A stretch of DNA of 49,146 nt from TC-15 sp034437275 (lineage in GTDB: Bacteria > Chloroflexota > Anaerolineae > Aggregatilineales > Aggregatilineaceae), in contig DAOTUD010000004.1 in the NCBI GenBank assembly GCA_034437275.1, positions 1 to 49,146 of the forward strand. Reading direction: 5' to 3'. Under the pieces are notes generated by a model. The model saw nothing but the letters and a program-made list of their open reading frames with translations. It had not been told where the DNA came from and ran no database searches. The position numbers and the translations under genes were made by a program. Positions 15,509-24,300 of this stretch are shown here, in pieces; positions within the stretch are counted from its first letter, which is position 1; the number at the start of each line of letters is the position of its first letter.

Positions 15509-17206
15509 ATGTATTTTGACGCTATTACCATTATGGCGCTAGTGGACGAATTAAACGCCACTGTCGCCGGGGGGCGCATCCAGGACTCGGTGGAAATCGA
15601 CGCCAACACGATCAGCCTGGAAGTCTACGCCCACCGCCAGCGCCGCTATGTGCTGATCAGCGCGGACCAGCAGTACGCGCGCGTGCACCTCGCCAGCGAA
15701 AAACCTCGGCGCGGGGTGCAGAAGCCGTCACCGCTGGGGCTACTGCTGCGCCGCTATGCCGAAGGCGCGCACCTCGCCGGCGTCCGCCAGCCCGCCTGGG
15801 AGCGCGTGGTGATCCTGGACATCGAAGGGCCGGCAGGCGTCCACGAACTGATCATCGAGCCGATGGAGCGCCGCGCCAACATCCTGCTGGTGCGCGACGA
15901 CGGCATCATCCTGGACTGCATCCGCCGCGTCGGGCCGGAGGAAAACCGCGTGCGCGTCAGCCTGCCCGGCCACCCCTACGACCCCCCGCCGCCGCAAAAG
16001 CTCAAGCGCGTGCCGGCCACGCTCACCCTCACGCTGCTGGGCGATATGCTCGACAACGACCCCGGCAACAAGACGCGCCAGACCCTCACCCGGAAGCTGC
16101 TGGGCATCAGCCCGCAGGTGGCCAAAGAGCTGGTCTACCGCGCCACCGGGGCGTTCAACACCAAAGCCGCCGACACCAGCCCCCGCGCGCTGCTGTCCGT
16201 GCTGGACGATTTCTTCGCGCGCATCAAAGCCCGCGACTGGGAGCCGGGCGTCGTGCTGGACGATGACGCGGTGCAGGTCTACGCCGTGTACCCCGTGACG
16301 TACCTGGACGGCTGGACGCCGCTGGACAGCGCCAGCCAGGCGGTCGAGCGCTACTACGGGCCGCTGGTCGGTGAGGGCGCGTACCACGCCGCCAAAAAGC
16401 CGATCCGCACCATCCTGCAAGACGCCAAGGCGCGCGTCGCCAAAAAGCTGGAATCGCTGCGCGAGTCGATCCAGGACGAGGCCGCGATCGAGCGCCTGCG
16501 CCAAAGCGGCGAACTGCTGCTGGCCTACCAGTACAGCCTGGCGTCGGGCGCGGCGGTGCTGCGCGCCCAGTACGACGTCGAGGGGCCGGAGCTTGAGATC
16601 AAGCTCGATCCGTCGTTAACGCCGCTGGAGAATGCGCAGCGCTACTTCGACAAGTACGAAAAAGCCAAGCGCGCCCGCCGGAACGTCCCACGCCTGATCA
16701 ACGCCGCCAAACGCGAGGTGGCGTACCTGTCCCAACTGGAAACCGACCTGGAACTGGCGAGCAACTGGCCGGAGATCGGTGAGGTGCAGGACGCGCTCCA
16801 AGACAACGGCTACTGGCGTGGCAAGCCAACCAAACGCCCCGGCGGCGGCAAATCCGGCCCGCTGAAGGTCACCACCGACGACGGCTACGTGATCTGGGTC
16901 GGGCGCAACTCGCGCCAGAACGACATCGTCACCTTCGACCGGGGCAGCCCGGCGGACCTGTGGTTGCACGCGCGCGACGTGCCGGGCGCGCACGTCATCA
17001 TCAAGAACGACGGGCGCGACATCCCCGACGACGTGATCGAGCGCGCCGCTGCCCTGGCCGCCTATTACAGCAAGCTGCGCGATGAAAAGCGGGTCCAGGT
17101 CGACATGACGCAGCGCAAACATGTACGCAAGATCAAGGGTGGCAAGCCCGGCATGGTTACCTATCGCAACGAGTCGTCGCTGATGGTCGTCCCGGCCCCG
17201 GAATAA
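15509..17206 (+). CDS. rqcH: NFACT-family ribosome quality-control factor RqcH
   Basis: Homologue of Rqc2/RqcH (formerly FbpA). It binds obstructed 50S subunits and recruits Ala-tRNA to add C-terminal Ala tails to stalled chains. The 565-residue product has an NFACT-N module (start YFDAITIMALVDELNATVAG), a central helical/coiled-coil part (about 280-430) and a C-terminal NFACT-R domain (GYVIWVGRNSRQNDIVTF, then DLWLHARDVPGAHVII). At the site where B. subtilis RqcH has the Asp97-Arg98 pair needed for tailing, this protein reads Glu98-Arg99 in PAWERVVIL. ATG 15509 follows GAAGGA; a TTG seven codons upstream is less likely. Monocistronic. Confidence 0.9.
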   Translation: MYFDAITIMALVDELNATVAGGRIQDSVEIDANTISLEVYAHRQRRYVLISADQQYARVHLASEKPRRGVQKPSPLGLLLRRYAEGAHLAGVRQPAWERVVILDIEGPAGVHELIIEPMERRANILLVRDDGIILDCIRRVGPEENRVRVSLPGHPYDPPPPQKLKRVPATLTLTLLGDMLDNDPGNKTRQTLTRKLLGISPQVAKELVYRATGAFNTKAADTSPRALLSVLDDFFARIKARDWEPGVVLDDDAVQVYAVYPVTYLDGWTPLDSASQAVERYYGPLVGEGAYHAAKKPIRTILQDAKARVAKKLESLRESIQDEAAIERLRQSGELLLAYQYSLASGAAVLRAQYDVEGPELEIKLDPSLTPLENAQRYFDKYEKAKRARRNVPRLINAAKREVAYLSQLETDLELASNWPEIGEVQDALQDNGYWRGKPTKRPGGGKSGPLKVTTDDGYVIWVGRNSRQNDIVTFDRGSPADLWLHARDVPGAHVIIKNDGRDIPDDVIERAAALAAYYSKLRDEKRVQVDMTQRKHVRKIKGGKPGMVTYRNESSLMVVPAPE

Positions 17207-17223
17207 GCCGGGGGCACGTGCGG

Positions 17224-18036
17224 CTAGTCCGGGATCACCACCTCGTCGAGGCCGGGTTCCGGCTCCGGATACTGTAGGTCGAGCTTTTCCAGCGTCTCGA
17301 CGATGACGCTCGACACCACGAGGTTACGGTACCATTTCTTGTCGGCGGGCACGATGTGCCAGGGGGCCCACGAGGTATTGCAGCGGGTGATTGCGTCCTC
17401 GTAGGCCGCCATGTACTGGTCCCACTGCTGGCGCACGTCCAGGTCGCCGTGTGAAAATTTCCAGTGTTTGTCCGGGCGATCCAGCCGGTCCTGGAAGCGC
17501 TCTTTTTGCTCGTCTTTGGAAATGTGCAGGAAGAACTTGAGGATTGTCACGCCGCTGTCGGCCAGCAGGCGCTCGAAGGCGTTGATGTGGTCGTAACGTG
17601 CTTGCCACACGTCTTTCGGAACAAGCTCGTTCACGCGGACGACCAGCACATCCTCATAGTGCGACCGGTTGAAGATGCCGATCATCCCCCGGCGCGGCGT
17701 GCGCCGGTGAATCCGCCACAGGAAGTCGTGGTCCAGTTCTTCCGGCGTGGGCACCTTGAAGCTGCTGACGGTCACGCCCTGCGGGTTGATGCCCTCCATC
17801 ACGTGGCGGATGGTGCTGTCTTTGCCGCCGGCGTCCATCGCCTGGAAGACGATCAGCAGCGCGTGCTTATGCTCGGCGTAGAGGATCTCCTGCAGTTCCC
17901 GCATCCGTTTGCGGTTGTCCTTGAGCTGCTTTTTGGCGGCTTTTTTGCGCTCGTAGTCCCCGGTAAAGTCCGGATCGTAGTCGGCGAGGTGGACCGGCTC
18001 CCCGGTCGGCGGGTGCAGCGGTTGGTGCTTGCTCAT
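17224..18036 (-). CDS. Polyphosphate kinase 2 (PPK2-type polyphosphate:nucleotide phosphotransferase)
   Basis: Transfers phosphate from polyphosphate to AMP or ADP. The 270 residues form one PPK2 domain. Walker A is FQAMDAGGKDST (about 65-76), the lid region carries RRTPRRGMIGIFNRSHYEDV, and FFLHISKDEQKERF plus RLDRPDKHWKF follow. The overall pattern fits the single-domain types that use AMP and/or ADP; which nucleotide is preferred cannot be decided here. Its ATG overlaps the stop of the upstream glycosyltransferase gene by 4 nt, so the two are translated together. It is convergent with rqcH. Confidence 0.9.
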   Translation of the reverse strand: MSKHQPLHPPTGEPVHLADYDPDFTGDYERKKAAKKQLKDNRKRMRELQEILYAEHKHALLIVFQAMDAGGKDSTIRHVMEGINPQGVTVSSFKVPTPEELDHDFLWRIHRRTPRRGMIGIFNRSHYEDVLVVRVNELVPKDVWQARYDHINAFERLLADSGVTILKFFLHISKDEQKERFQDRLDRPDKHWKFSHGDLDVRQQWDQYMAAYEDAITRCNTSWAPWHIVPADKKWYRNLVVSSVIVETLEKLDLQYPEPEPGLDEVVIPD

Positions 18037-19283
18037 GAAGTCCCTTCCTCATCTGTGGCTTCGGTTTGAATATCATCATAGACCTGTAGCAAGCGCGGCA
18101 CAATCGCCGGCCAGTCGTAATGCTCGGCGACGAACGCCGCGCCATTTTCGCCAAGTGCCTGGCGTCTTTCCGGGTCTTTGAGCAGCCGGATCACCGCTTT
18201 GGCGAACTCGTCGGCGGTGTCTGCCAGAGCCACCTGCGCCCCGTCTTCGACGGCGACGCCCTGCGCGCCGATCCGCGTGGCGACGACCGCCTGCCGCGTC
18301 GCCAGGGCTTGCAACAGCTTGAGCCGCGTCCCGCTGCCCATCCGCAGCGGCACGACATACACGGTCGCCGCGTGCAGGAACGGCTTGACGTCCGGCACCC
18401 AGCCCATAATTTGCACGTTGGACCGTTCGCGGAGCGGGTTCAGGCGCGGGTGTGGGTCGCTGCCCACGACGAAAAAGCGGGCCTCCGGCACCTGAACGCG
18501 CACCGTGTCCAGCACTTCCTCGGCGAACCACAAGGCGGCATCGACGTTCGGGCGGTAGGCCATCGATCCGGTGAACACCAGCGCCGCGTCGCCCAGGTCC
18601 AGGCTGTCGTCGCTGTCGGCATAGGACGCCACCTCGATCCCGTTGGGCACGACCGTCACCGGGCGACCGGGGGCCAGGCGACGGAATGCGCCGGCGTCCG
18701 CATCGGAAACCGCGATCACATGGTCGACCGTTTCGCACACGGTGCGCTCGAAGCGCCGCAGCCGCCGCCACTGTACGAACGAATACAACGCCCCGAGGGG
18801 CCGGCGGTTGCTGCGTTCTGCCTCGTAGATTGTATGCTGCAGGTCGTATTCGGCGTTGAACGAATCGTAAATGACCGGCGTGGCGGGGTGTGCCTGCTTG
18901 ATGAGCGGCAGGTAGGCCGCCATTTCCAGGCTTTCGATCTGGATCAGGTCGAACGGCTGCCGGGCCAGGAGCTGCTCCAACTGCGCCGCGAACAGGGGCG
19001 AATCGTAGCGCCGCTGCATATCGGCCATGCGCGTCAACGCCAGGTCGCGCAGCCGGTGGGCCAGCTTACGCTGCGGGGGCGGCACGACGGTCACGCTGGC
19101 GCAGAACTCGTCCAGCGTCGCCCGGTGTTTGTCCACCTGCTCGCTGGTGCCAAAGCTCAGGACGTGCACTTCATGCCCGGCAGCCTGCACGCCGCGCATC
19201 AAGCCGTTGGTGCGCAGCGTGCCGCCAGCATGGGGCGGTTCGGGAAGTTGAGCAGTCAGGAAAAGGAGTTTCATGGGTATCAT
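18033..19283 (-). CDS. GT4-type glycosyltransferase
   Basis: A retaining GT-B glycosyltransferase of about 416 residues. The N-terminal Rossmann half has LLFLTAQLPEPPHAGGTLR and the acceptor-binding stretch SFNAEYDLQH. The C-terminal half carries VVPNGIEV, ALVFTGSMAYRPNVDA, WVPDVKPFLHAATVYVVPLR and the donor-site MGSGTRLKLLQALA motif in place of the classical E-x7-E. This subgroup is common in exopolysaccharide and glycan clusters. I kept the ATG at 19283; MKLLFL at 19274 is equally possible. It is preceded by a second glycosyltransferase (28-base gap) and followed by PPK2 (4-nt overlap). The sugar and acceptor are unknown. Confidence 0.87.
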   Translation of the reverse strand: MIPMKLLFLTAQLPEPPHAGGTLRTNGLMRGVQAAGHEVHVLSFGTSEQVDKHRATLDEFCASVTVVPPPQRKLAHRLRDLALTRMADMQRRYDSPLFAAQLEQLLARQPFDLIQIESLEMAAYLPLIKQAHPATPVIYDSFNAEYDLQHTIYEAERSNRRPLGALYSFVQWRRLRRFERTVCETVDHVIAVSDADAGAFRRLAPGRPVTVVPNGIEVASYADSDDSLDLGDAALVFTGSMAYRPNVDAALWFAEEVLDTVRVQVPEARFFVVGSDPHPRLNPLRERSNVQIMGWVPDVKPFLHAATVYVVPLRMGSGTRLKLLQALATRQAVVATRIGAQGVAVEDGAQVALADTADEFAKAVIRLLKDPERRQALGENGAAFVAEHYDWPAIVPRLLQVYDDIQTEATDEEGTS

Positions 19284-19311
19284 GATTCCGGTGTGTCACG
19301 AGAGCAATCAA

Positions 19312-20418
19312 TCAGGGCCATAGATCACGGTAGACGCGCTGCGCGACTTCCGCCGTGTGTCGCCAGGTGAAGCACACGGCACGGGCCAGCCCGGCCTCGC
19401 GCAGCCGCGCATACAGCGCGCTGTCGTCCAGCAGCCGTCGCACCGCATCCGCGATGTGGGCCGGGTCGTCCGGGTCGACCAGCAGCCCGGCCTTGCCGAC
19501 GACTTCCGGCAGCGAACTGCGGTTCGCCACCACAGGCGGCACGCCGCACGCCATCGCTTCCAACGCCGGCAGCCCAAAGCCTTCGTAATACGACGGCAGC
19601 ACGAACACAGTCGCCCCGTTGTAGATGGCCGGTAAATCGTCCTGGGGCGCGTTTTCGAGCCAGATGATATGCTCCTGCAGCTTCAGCGCTTCGACCTCGG
19701 CGAAAATGTCCTCGTACAGCCAGCCGCGCCGTCCGACCATCACCAACGGCGGCGCATCGGGCCGCTGCTGGCGCAGGATACGGTAGGCTTTGAGCAGGTT
19801 GGGGATATTTTTACGCGGTTCGAACGTGCTGACAAATAGCAGATAGGTATCGGGCAGGCCCAGCCGGGCGCGGTGGTGGGCGATTTCGTCGTCTGGCAGG
19901 GGCCGGAAGGCTGCGTCGACGCCTTCGGTGTGCACCGTGATTTTCTCCGGCGGCGCGTCCAGCAGGTTGCACAGATCGTCCTTCGTGGCCTGCGACACCA
20001 CCAGGATGTGATCGGCATGTCGCACGGCCCAGGCGATCTGGTCCCGGTAGTAGCGGCGGCTGTCGGCGGTCATGAACTGCGGATAGTGCAGGAAGTGCAG
20101 GTCGTGGATCGAGATGACGTGCCGCTTTGCGCCGCGCCAGGGCGGGATGAAGTCCGGGCTGTGCAGCACGTCGAGCCGGTGCCGGGCCAGCTCCACCGAC
20201 AGGCTCCAGCGTTCCAGCCGGTGATGGCAGGGCGTGAACGTGTTGACCCGCCGGAAGTTGGGGCCGGGGGCCAGCGTGTTCGCATCCCGGATATGCTGAA
20301 TGACCCGGTAATCGGTAGTGGGGTCGATGTCGGCCAGGTGCAAGATCAAATGCCGGGTGTATTCGGCAATACCACCGGGCCGGTAATACGGCAGTCGCGC
20401 GTCAATTCCGATAGACAT
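19312..20418 (-). CDS. GT4-type glycosyltransferase (mannosyl-/rhamnosyltransferase-like)
   Basis: A 368-residue GT-B enzyme. It begins with MSIGIDARLPYYRPGGIAEY, the glycine-rich acceptor loop typical of family GT4. Other hallmarks are VISIHDLHFLHYP, HILVVSQATKDDL, YLLFVSTFEPRKNIPNLL (donor-binding strand), and the E-x7-E motif in YYEGFGLPALEAMACGVP. The last is diagnostic for retaining GT4 enzymes using nucleotide sugars. ATG 20418 was chosen because the family conserves MxIGIDAR at the start; an upstream extension would run into the promoter of the divergent coiled-coil gene. Operon with the next glycosyltransferase and PPK2. Product is likely an extracellular or storage glycan, by inference. 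Confidence 0.9.
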   Translation of the reverse strand: MSIGIDARLPYYRPGGIAEYTRHLILHLADIDPTTDYRVIQHIRDANTLAPGPNFRRVNTFTPCHHRLERWSLSVELARHRLDVLHSPDFIPPWRGAKRHVISIHDLHFLHYPQFMTADSRRYYRDQIAWAVRHADHILVVSQATKDDLCNLLDAPPEKITVHTEGVDAAFRPLPDDEIAHHRARLGLPDTYLLFVSTFEPRKNIPNLLKAYRILRQQRPDAPPLVMVGRRGWLYEDIFAEVEALKLQEHIIWLENAPQDDLPAIYNGATVFVLPSYYEGFGLPALEAMACGVPPVVANRSSLPEVVGKAGLLVDPDDPAHIADAVRRLLDDSALYARLREAGLARAVCFTWRHTAEVAQRVYRDLWP

Positions 20419-20487
20419 GGCAGCAAGTATAGCCGAAGCTGCGCGCACGACCAACCCCGAATGTGTCGGACTGGGGCCGGTCTATGC

Positions 20488-20493
20488 TATAAT
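20488..20493 (+). promoter_or_regulatory. -10 element of the coiled-coil gene
   Basis: A perfect TATAAT lies 40 bases before the ATG at 20534. No convincing -35 hexamer is seen; TGTCGG lies 18 bases upstream. Confidence 0.4.
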
Positions 20494-20533
20494 CCTGTCC
20501 GATACATCGTTAGTTGGTAGGAGTGAGCGTCTT

Positions 20534-21736
20534 ATGGACTTAGCACAAGCAGCCCGCATGATCGAATGGTTAGACGAGGAACGCCGCCGCGACCGGGCCA
20601 CCATTGCGTTGTTGGAAGAACGCAACGCCCAACAGCAAGGGGTGATCGACCAGTTGACCCGCCGCCTGGATGGACTGGAAAGCGAACAGGCCACGATGCG
20701 CTCGTCGTTTGTGTCGCAGAACCAGGAATCCGAGCTAACCGAGCAACTGCGCGCTGAGTTCCAGCAGATGCTTGAAAGCGTCGAGAGCAAGCGCCTGACC
20801 GCCGAGCGCGAAGCCGAGCGCCGCGCCGAACTGGGCCGCGAAAGCGTGACGCGCATGGTCCGCGAGCTGGAGGAGCGCACCAACAAGCTGGATCGCGCCA
20901 TCGAGGAACTGCCCGCCGCGCGCATCGAGCGCGATCGCGTGGCGTCGGCGCTGGCCGCCGTCCAGCAGCGCATGGAAGACATGACCAAGAAATTCGAGGA
21001 GCCGGAACGCCGCCTTACCTTCCTCGAAGAACAGCGCCGCCAGGACTCGCGCCGCATCTCCGACCTGCAATCCGAGCTTCCCGAGATGCAAAAGCAGATC
21101 GATGGGCTGCGCCCCAAGCAGGAAGCCATCGAAAGCATGGCGCTGCGCAACGAAAAGCGCATCATGGAACTGCAAACCGCCGAGCGCGACCGCCGCGAGG
21201 AAATCCAGCAGTTCATTGACCAGCAGATGCTCCTGCTCCAGCAGCGCGACCAGCAAGTCGCCGAACTGGCCAAGAACTTCGGCTCCTACGACGAGGACAT
21301 GCGGCGCTATACTGAACGCTTCGAGACCTGGGCCGAGACGCACCGCCAGATGCGTAAAGTCGTGGAGGATTTCGAGCGCATCGCCGAGCGCCTGGGCCGC
21401 CGCATCAACGAGGTGGCCGAAATGCAGCGGCTCTCCGAGGAACGCTTCCGCCAGGAGTGGAACGACTGGATCGCCGACGACCAGAAGCGCTGGAAGCAGT
21501 TCACCCTCACCAACGACGAGGCGTGGCGCAACCACGACAAACAGATGGAGCAGTACCGGCACAGCCTCGACGAACTGAAGACGATCCTGGAACCAGTCAA
21601 AAGCAGCCTGGACCGGCTGTGGCAGCTAGAGCGCGCCCGCGCCGAGATGTACCGCGAACGCTACCAGGCGCTGCTGCTGGAATACGACCAGGTGGAGCAC
21701 ACCTCGTCCCCGGCGGCCAGCAACGGGCGCGAATAG
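20534..21736 (+). CDS. Long coiled-coil protein of unknown function
   Basis: A 400-residue soluble protein that is almost entirely alpha-helical and charged (Glu, Arg, Gln), with heptad patterns throughout (for example MIEWLDEERRRDRATIALLE, and RVASALAAVQQRMEDMTKKF further on). No signal peptide, transmembrane segment or catalytic motif. An aromatic-rich section near residues 300-350 (RFETWAETHRQMRK, EEWNDW-type repeats) breaks the heptads. It resembles structural or scaffold coiled coils found in Chloroflexota; a role in cell organisation is only a guess. ATG 20534 has GGTAGGAG about 10 bases upstream. It precedes the malic enzyme gene by 175 bases, with its own promoter region in between. 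Confidence 0.75.
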   Translation: MDLAQAARMIEWLDEERRRDRATIALLEERNAQQQGVIDQLTRRLDGLESEQATMRSSFVSQNQESELTEQLRAEFQQMLESVESKRLTAEREAERRAELGRESVTRMVRELEERTNKLDRAIEELPAARIERDRVASALAAVQQRMEDMTKKFEEPERRLTFLEEQRRQDSRRISDLQSELPEMQKQIDGLRPKQEAIESMALRNEKRIMELQTAERDRREEIQQFIDQQMLLLQQRDQQVAELAKNFGSYDEDMRRYTERFETWAETHRQMRKVVEDFERIAERLGRRINEVAEMQRLSEERFRQEWNDWIADDQKRWKQFTLTNDEAWRNHDKQMEQYRHSLDELKTILEPVKSSLDRLWQLERARAEMYRERYQALLLEYDQVEHTSSPAASNGRE

Positions 21737-21778
21737 CGCTGCGCTTTTGCAAAACAACAAAATTAACCAGCCGCCAAC

Positions 21779-21805
21779 TTGCGCTGTCCCATAATGCACT
21801 ATAAT
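21779..21805 (+). promoter_or_regulatory. Promoter of the malic enzyme operon
   Basis: TTGCGC (21779-21784), 15 bases, then a perfect TATAAT (21800-21805), about 90-105 bases upstream of the likely start. The spacer is short, so the -35 assignment is weak. Confidence 0.4.
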
Positions 21806-21911
21806 GGAGGCAAGCAAGTTCGGCGGTTTTTTATTTTTTGTCGGGCAGCCGCTGTGCTGGCCGCCCACACCAAAGAAAAGTTTATTGAGTTTCATGGAGT
21901 CTGAATCAAAT

Positions 21912-23285
21912 ATGGTTGATAAAGCAGTTAGCAAAGAAGAATTACTGGAGAAGGCCAAAAAGCCCGCAGCCGACGCCATGCGCCTGCACATGTTCTATCG
22001 TGGCAAGACGCAAACGGCGCTGCGCTGCCCGGTGCGAGGGATAGGTGATTTCGCCATCTGGTATACGCCGGGTGTGGCGGCACCGTGCCGGGCCATCGCC
22101 GAAAACAGTGACCTGGTCTACGAATACACCAGCAAGTGGAACACCGTCGCCATCATCTCCGACGGCACGCGCGTGTTGGGGCTGGGCGATATCGGGCCAA
22201 AGGCCGGGCTGCCGGTGATGGAGGGCAAGGCGCTGCTGTACAAGTACCTGGGTGGCGTCGATGCGGTGCCGATCACGCTCGACACCAAAGACCCGGACAA
22301 GATCATCGAGACGGTACTGATGTTGCAGCCGGCCTTCGGCGGTGTGAACCTGGAGGATATCTCGCAGCCGAAATGCTTCCGCATTCTCGACACGCTGCGC
22401 GAGCAGGCCAGCATCCCGATCTGGCACGATGACCAGCAGGGCACCGCCAGCGTCGTGCTCGCGGGGTTGATCAACGCCGCCAGGCTGGTCGGCAAGCGGA
22501 TCGAGGACATGCGGATCGCGTTTGTAGGCGCGGGCGCGGCGAATATCGCCTGCTCGCGCTTAATTTTCGCCTATGGGGCCGACCCGTCGAACTGCATCCT
22601 GGTCGACGAGAACGGCATCCTGGGCAAACATCGCCGCGATTTTTACCTCCGCCGCGCGGAGTTTGTACAGCAGTGGTACCTGTGCCAGTTCACCAACCGC
22701 GACGAGATCGAGGGCGGCATCCCGGAGGCGCTGCGCGGGGCCGACGCGGTGATCAGCTTCTCCACGCCCGGGCCGGGCATCATTCAGCCGGAGTGGATCA
22801 AGACGATGGCCAAAGACCCGATCGTGTTCGCCGGGGCCAACCCGATTCCCGAGATCTGGCCCTGGGAGGCGACCGAAGCTGGGGCGGCGGTGGTAGCGAC
22901 CGGGCGCTCGGACTTCCCCAACCAGGTCAACAACTCGCTGGGCTTCCCCGGCATCTTCCGGGGCACGCTGGATGTACGCGCCACCACCATCACCGACGAC
23001 ATGGCGATTGCTGCCTCGGAGACGCTGGCGCAGATGGCCGCCGACAAGGGGCTGTCCGATACGCATTTGCTGCCCACCATGGACGAGTGGGAGGTCTTCC
23101 CGCGTATCGCGGCCAATGTCGCCATGCAGGCCCAGGAGGAAGGTGTGGCCCAGATCATGACGACTTACGAGGAGGAATACCAGCGCGCGACTGAGTTGAT
23201 CCGGCTGTCGCGCGAGATGACCGAGACCTTGATGCGCGAGGAATTGATCCCCTGCGCCCCCGAAGAAGAAGCTGAAGCAGACTAG
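21912..23285 (+). CDS. Malic enzyme (NAD(P)-dependent malate dehydrogenase, decarboxylating)
   Basis: Converts malate to pyruvate and CO2 while reducing NAD or NADP. About 457 residues, the short bacterial form without a phosphotransacetylase tail. Diagnostic stretches are FAIWYTPGVAAPCRAIAE (catalytic Tyr), LGDIGPKAGLPVMEGKALL (catalytic Lys), GGVNLEDISQPKC (metal-binding acidic pair), IPIWHDDQQGTASVV, and the dinucleotide fold FVGAGAANIACSRL. The later ANPIPEIWP and TGRSDFPNQVNNSLGFPGIF are family signatures. I chose ATG 21912 with GGAG 12 bases before; ATG 21894 is possible. Cotranscribed with a flavoprotein 23 bases downstream, which could share the reduced cofactor. Cofactor preference not determinable. 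Confidence 0.92.
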   Translation: MVDKAVSKEELLEKAKKPAADAMRLHMFYRGKTQTALRCPVRGIGDFAIWYTPGVAAPCRAIAENSDLVYEYTSKWNTVAIISDGTRVLGLGDIGPKAGLPVMEGKALLYKYLGGVDAVPITLDTKDPDKIIETVLMLQPAFGGVNLEDISQPKCFRILDTLREQASIPIWHDDQQGTASVVLAGLINAARLVGKRIEDMRIAFVGAGAANIACSRLIFAYGADPSNCILVDENGILGKHRRDFYLRRAEFVQQWYLCQFTNRDEIEGGIPEALRGADAVISFSTPGPGIIQPEWIKTMAKDPIVFAGANPIPEIWPWEATEAGAAVVATGRSDFPNQVNNSLGFPGIFRGTLDVRATTITDDMAIAASETLAQMAADKGLSDTHLLPTMDEWEVFPRIAANVAMQAQEEGVAQIMTTYEEEYQRATELIRLSREMTETLMREELIPCAPEEEAEAD

Positions 23286-23308
23286 GACGAGTCAGGAGCT
23301 AAACACTT

Positions 23309-24238
23309 ATGATGCACGAACTTATTATTATCGGCGGCGGGCCAGCCGGGCTGGCTGCCGCAGCTTACGCGGTGCGCAAACGGATGGATGCGTTGTTCAT
23401 CTCCAAAGGGCTGGGCGGGCGAACCAGGCGCCACCTGCAACTGCCCTGGGCCGAGGATTACCAGATCGCCGTCGGCACCGAAACCATCGAGCGCTTCCGC
23501 ACCCAGCTAGACTACCTGAACTTCATGCGCATCCGTGCCCTGGTGACCAAAATCGAACCGATTGAGGACGGCTTCCGGGTGCACATCACGGACGGCAAAA
23601 CGCACGACGCGCGCACGCTCATCCTGGCGATGGGCGCGGCGGGCGAAAAGCTGCATGTGCCCGGCGAAAGCGAATTCGAGATGAAGGGGCTATGCTACAG
23701 CGCGATGACCTACGCCCCGCTGATGGTCGACCGCAACGCGATCGTGATCGGCGATGAAGTGCTGGCGCTGCGTGCTGTGGCCGAACTGAGCCGGATCGCC
23801 ACCCAGGTCACGCTGGTGGCCGAGGGCGAAGGCGATCTCGACACGCCGGTCGGGCAATACGTGCTGAGTCATGACAATGTGGTGCTCAAGCGCGGCGCGC
23901 GCGTGGTCGAGATCAAGGGGGATGACTACGCCCGCAGCATCGTGATCGAGGTCGAGGGCCGCAGGCAAGAACTACCCTCCGATGCCGTCTTCATCGAAAA
24001 GCAGCTCATCCCTAACTCCGACCTGGTGCGGGACCTGGTCGAAACCGATGCATGTGGCTTCATCAAAGTCGACGCGCGCAACTGCACCAGCTGCCCTGGT
24101 CTCTTTGCCGCCGGGGATGTGACCGACGCCAGCGCGTTCCAGGTCTTGATGGGCCTGGGCGACGGCGAAAAGGCCGCGCTCAGCGCCTTCGACTACCTGC
24201 TCGGGCTGGGTGATGTGCTGTTTGGCTGTGAGGATTAA
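23309..24238 (+). CDS. Thioredoxin-reductase-like flavoprotein lacking the usual CxxC
   Basis: A 309-residue two-dinucleotide-fold oxidoreductase. FAD site: LIIIGGGPAGLAAAAYA (about 5-21) and LFAAGDVTDASAFQ (about 265-278). The usual thioredoxin-reductase CATC dithiol is replaced by SAMT (131-134), and the NAD(P) fingerprint is eroded (IVIGDEVLALRA at 145-156, no GxGxxA). A different CxxC, NCTSC with Cys259 and Cys262, sits just before the FAD motif. The enzyme therefore cannot use canonical thioredoxin-reductase chemistry; it may be a ferredoxin- or quinone-linked relative, or a sensor. AGGAG precedes the start, which follows malic enzyme by 23 bases. Terminator at 24269-24300. Confidence 0.8.
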   Translation: MMHELIIIGGGPAGLAAAAYAVRKRMDALFISKGLGGRTRRHLQLPWAEDYQIAVGTETIERFRTQLDYLNFMRIRALVTKIEPIEDGFRVHITDGKTHDARTLILAMGAAGEKLHVPGESEFEMKGLCYSAMTYAPLMVDRNAIVIGDEVLALRAVAELSRIATQVTLVAEGEGDLDTPVGQYVLSHDNVVLKRGARVVEIKGDDYARSIVIEVEGRRQELPSDAVFIEKQLIPNSDLVRDLVETDACGFIKVDARNCTSCPGLFAAGDVTDASAFQVLMGLGDGEKAALSAFDYLLGLGDVLFGCED

Positions 24239-24268
24239 GCACTAATCGAACGAGAATCGGTCATGCCG

Positions 24269-24300
24269 CAGGGTGGCGATCCGGTCGTCACCCTGTTTTT
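24269..24300 (+). terminator. Intrinsic terminator of the malic enzyme/flavoprotein operon
   Basis: A 10-bp stem (24269-24278 with 24286-24295, one G-U pair), a 7-base loop and TTTTT (24296-24300), 30 bases after the stop at 24238. It overlaps the 3' end of the convergent murA gene. Confidence 0.8.
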
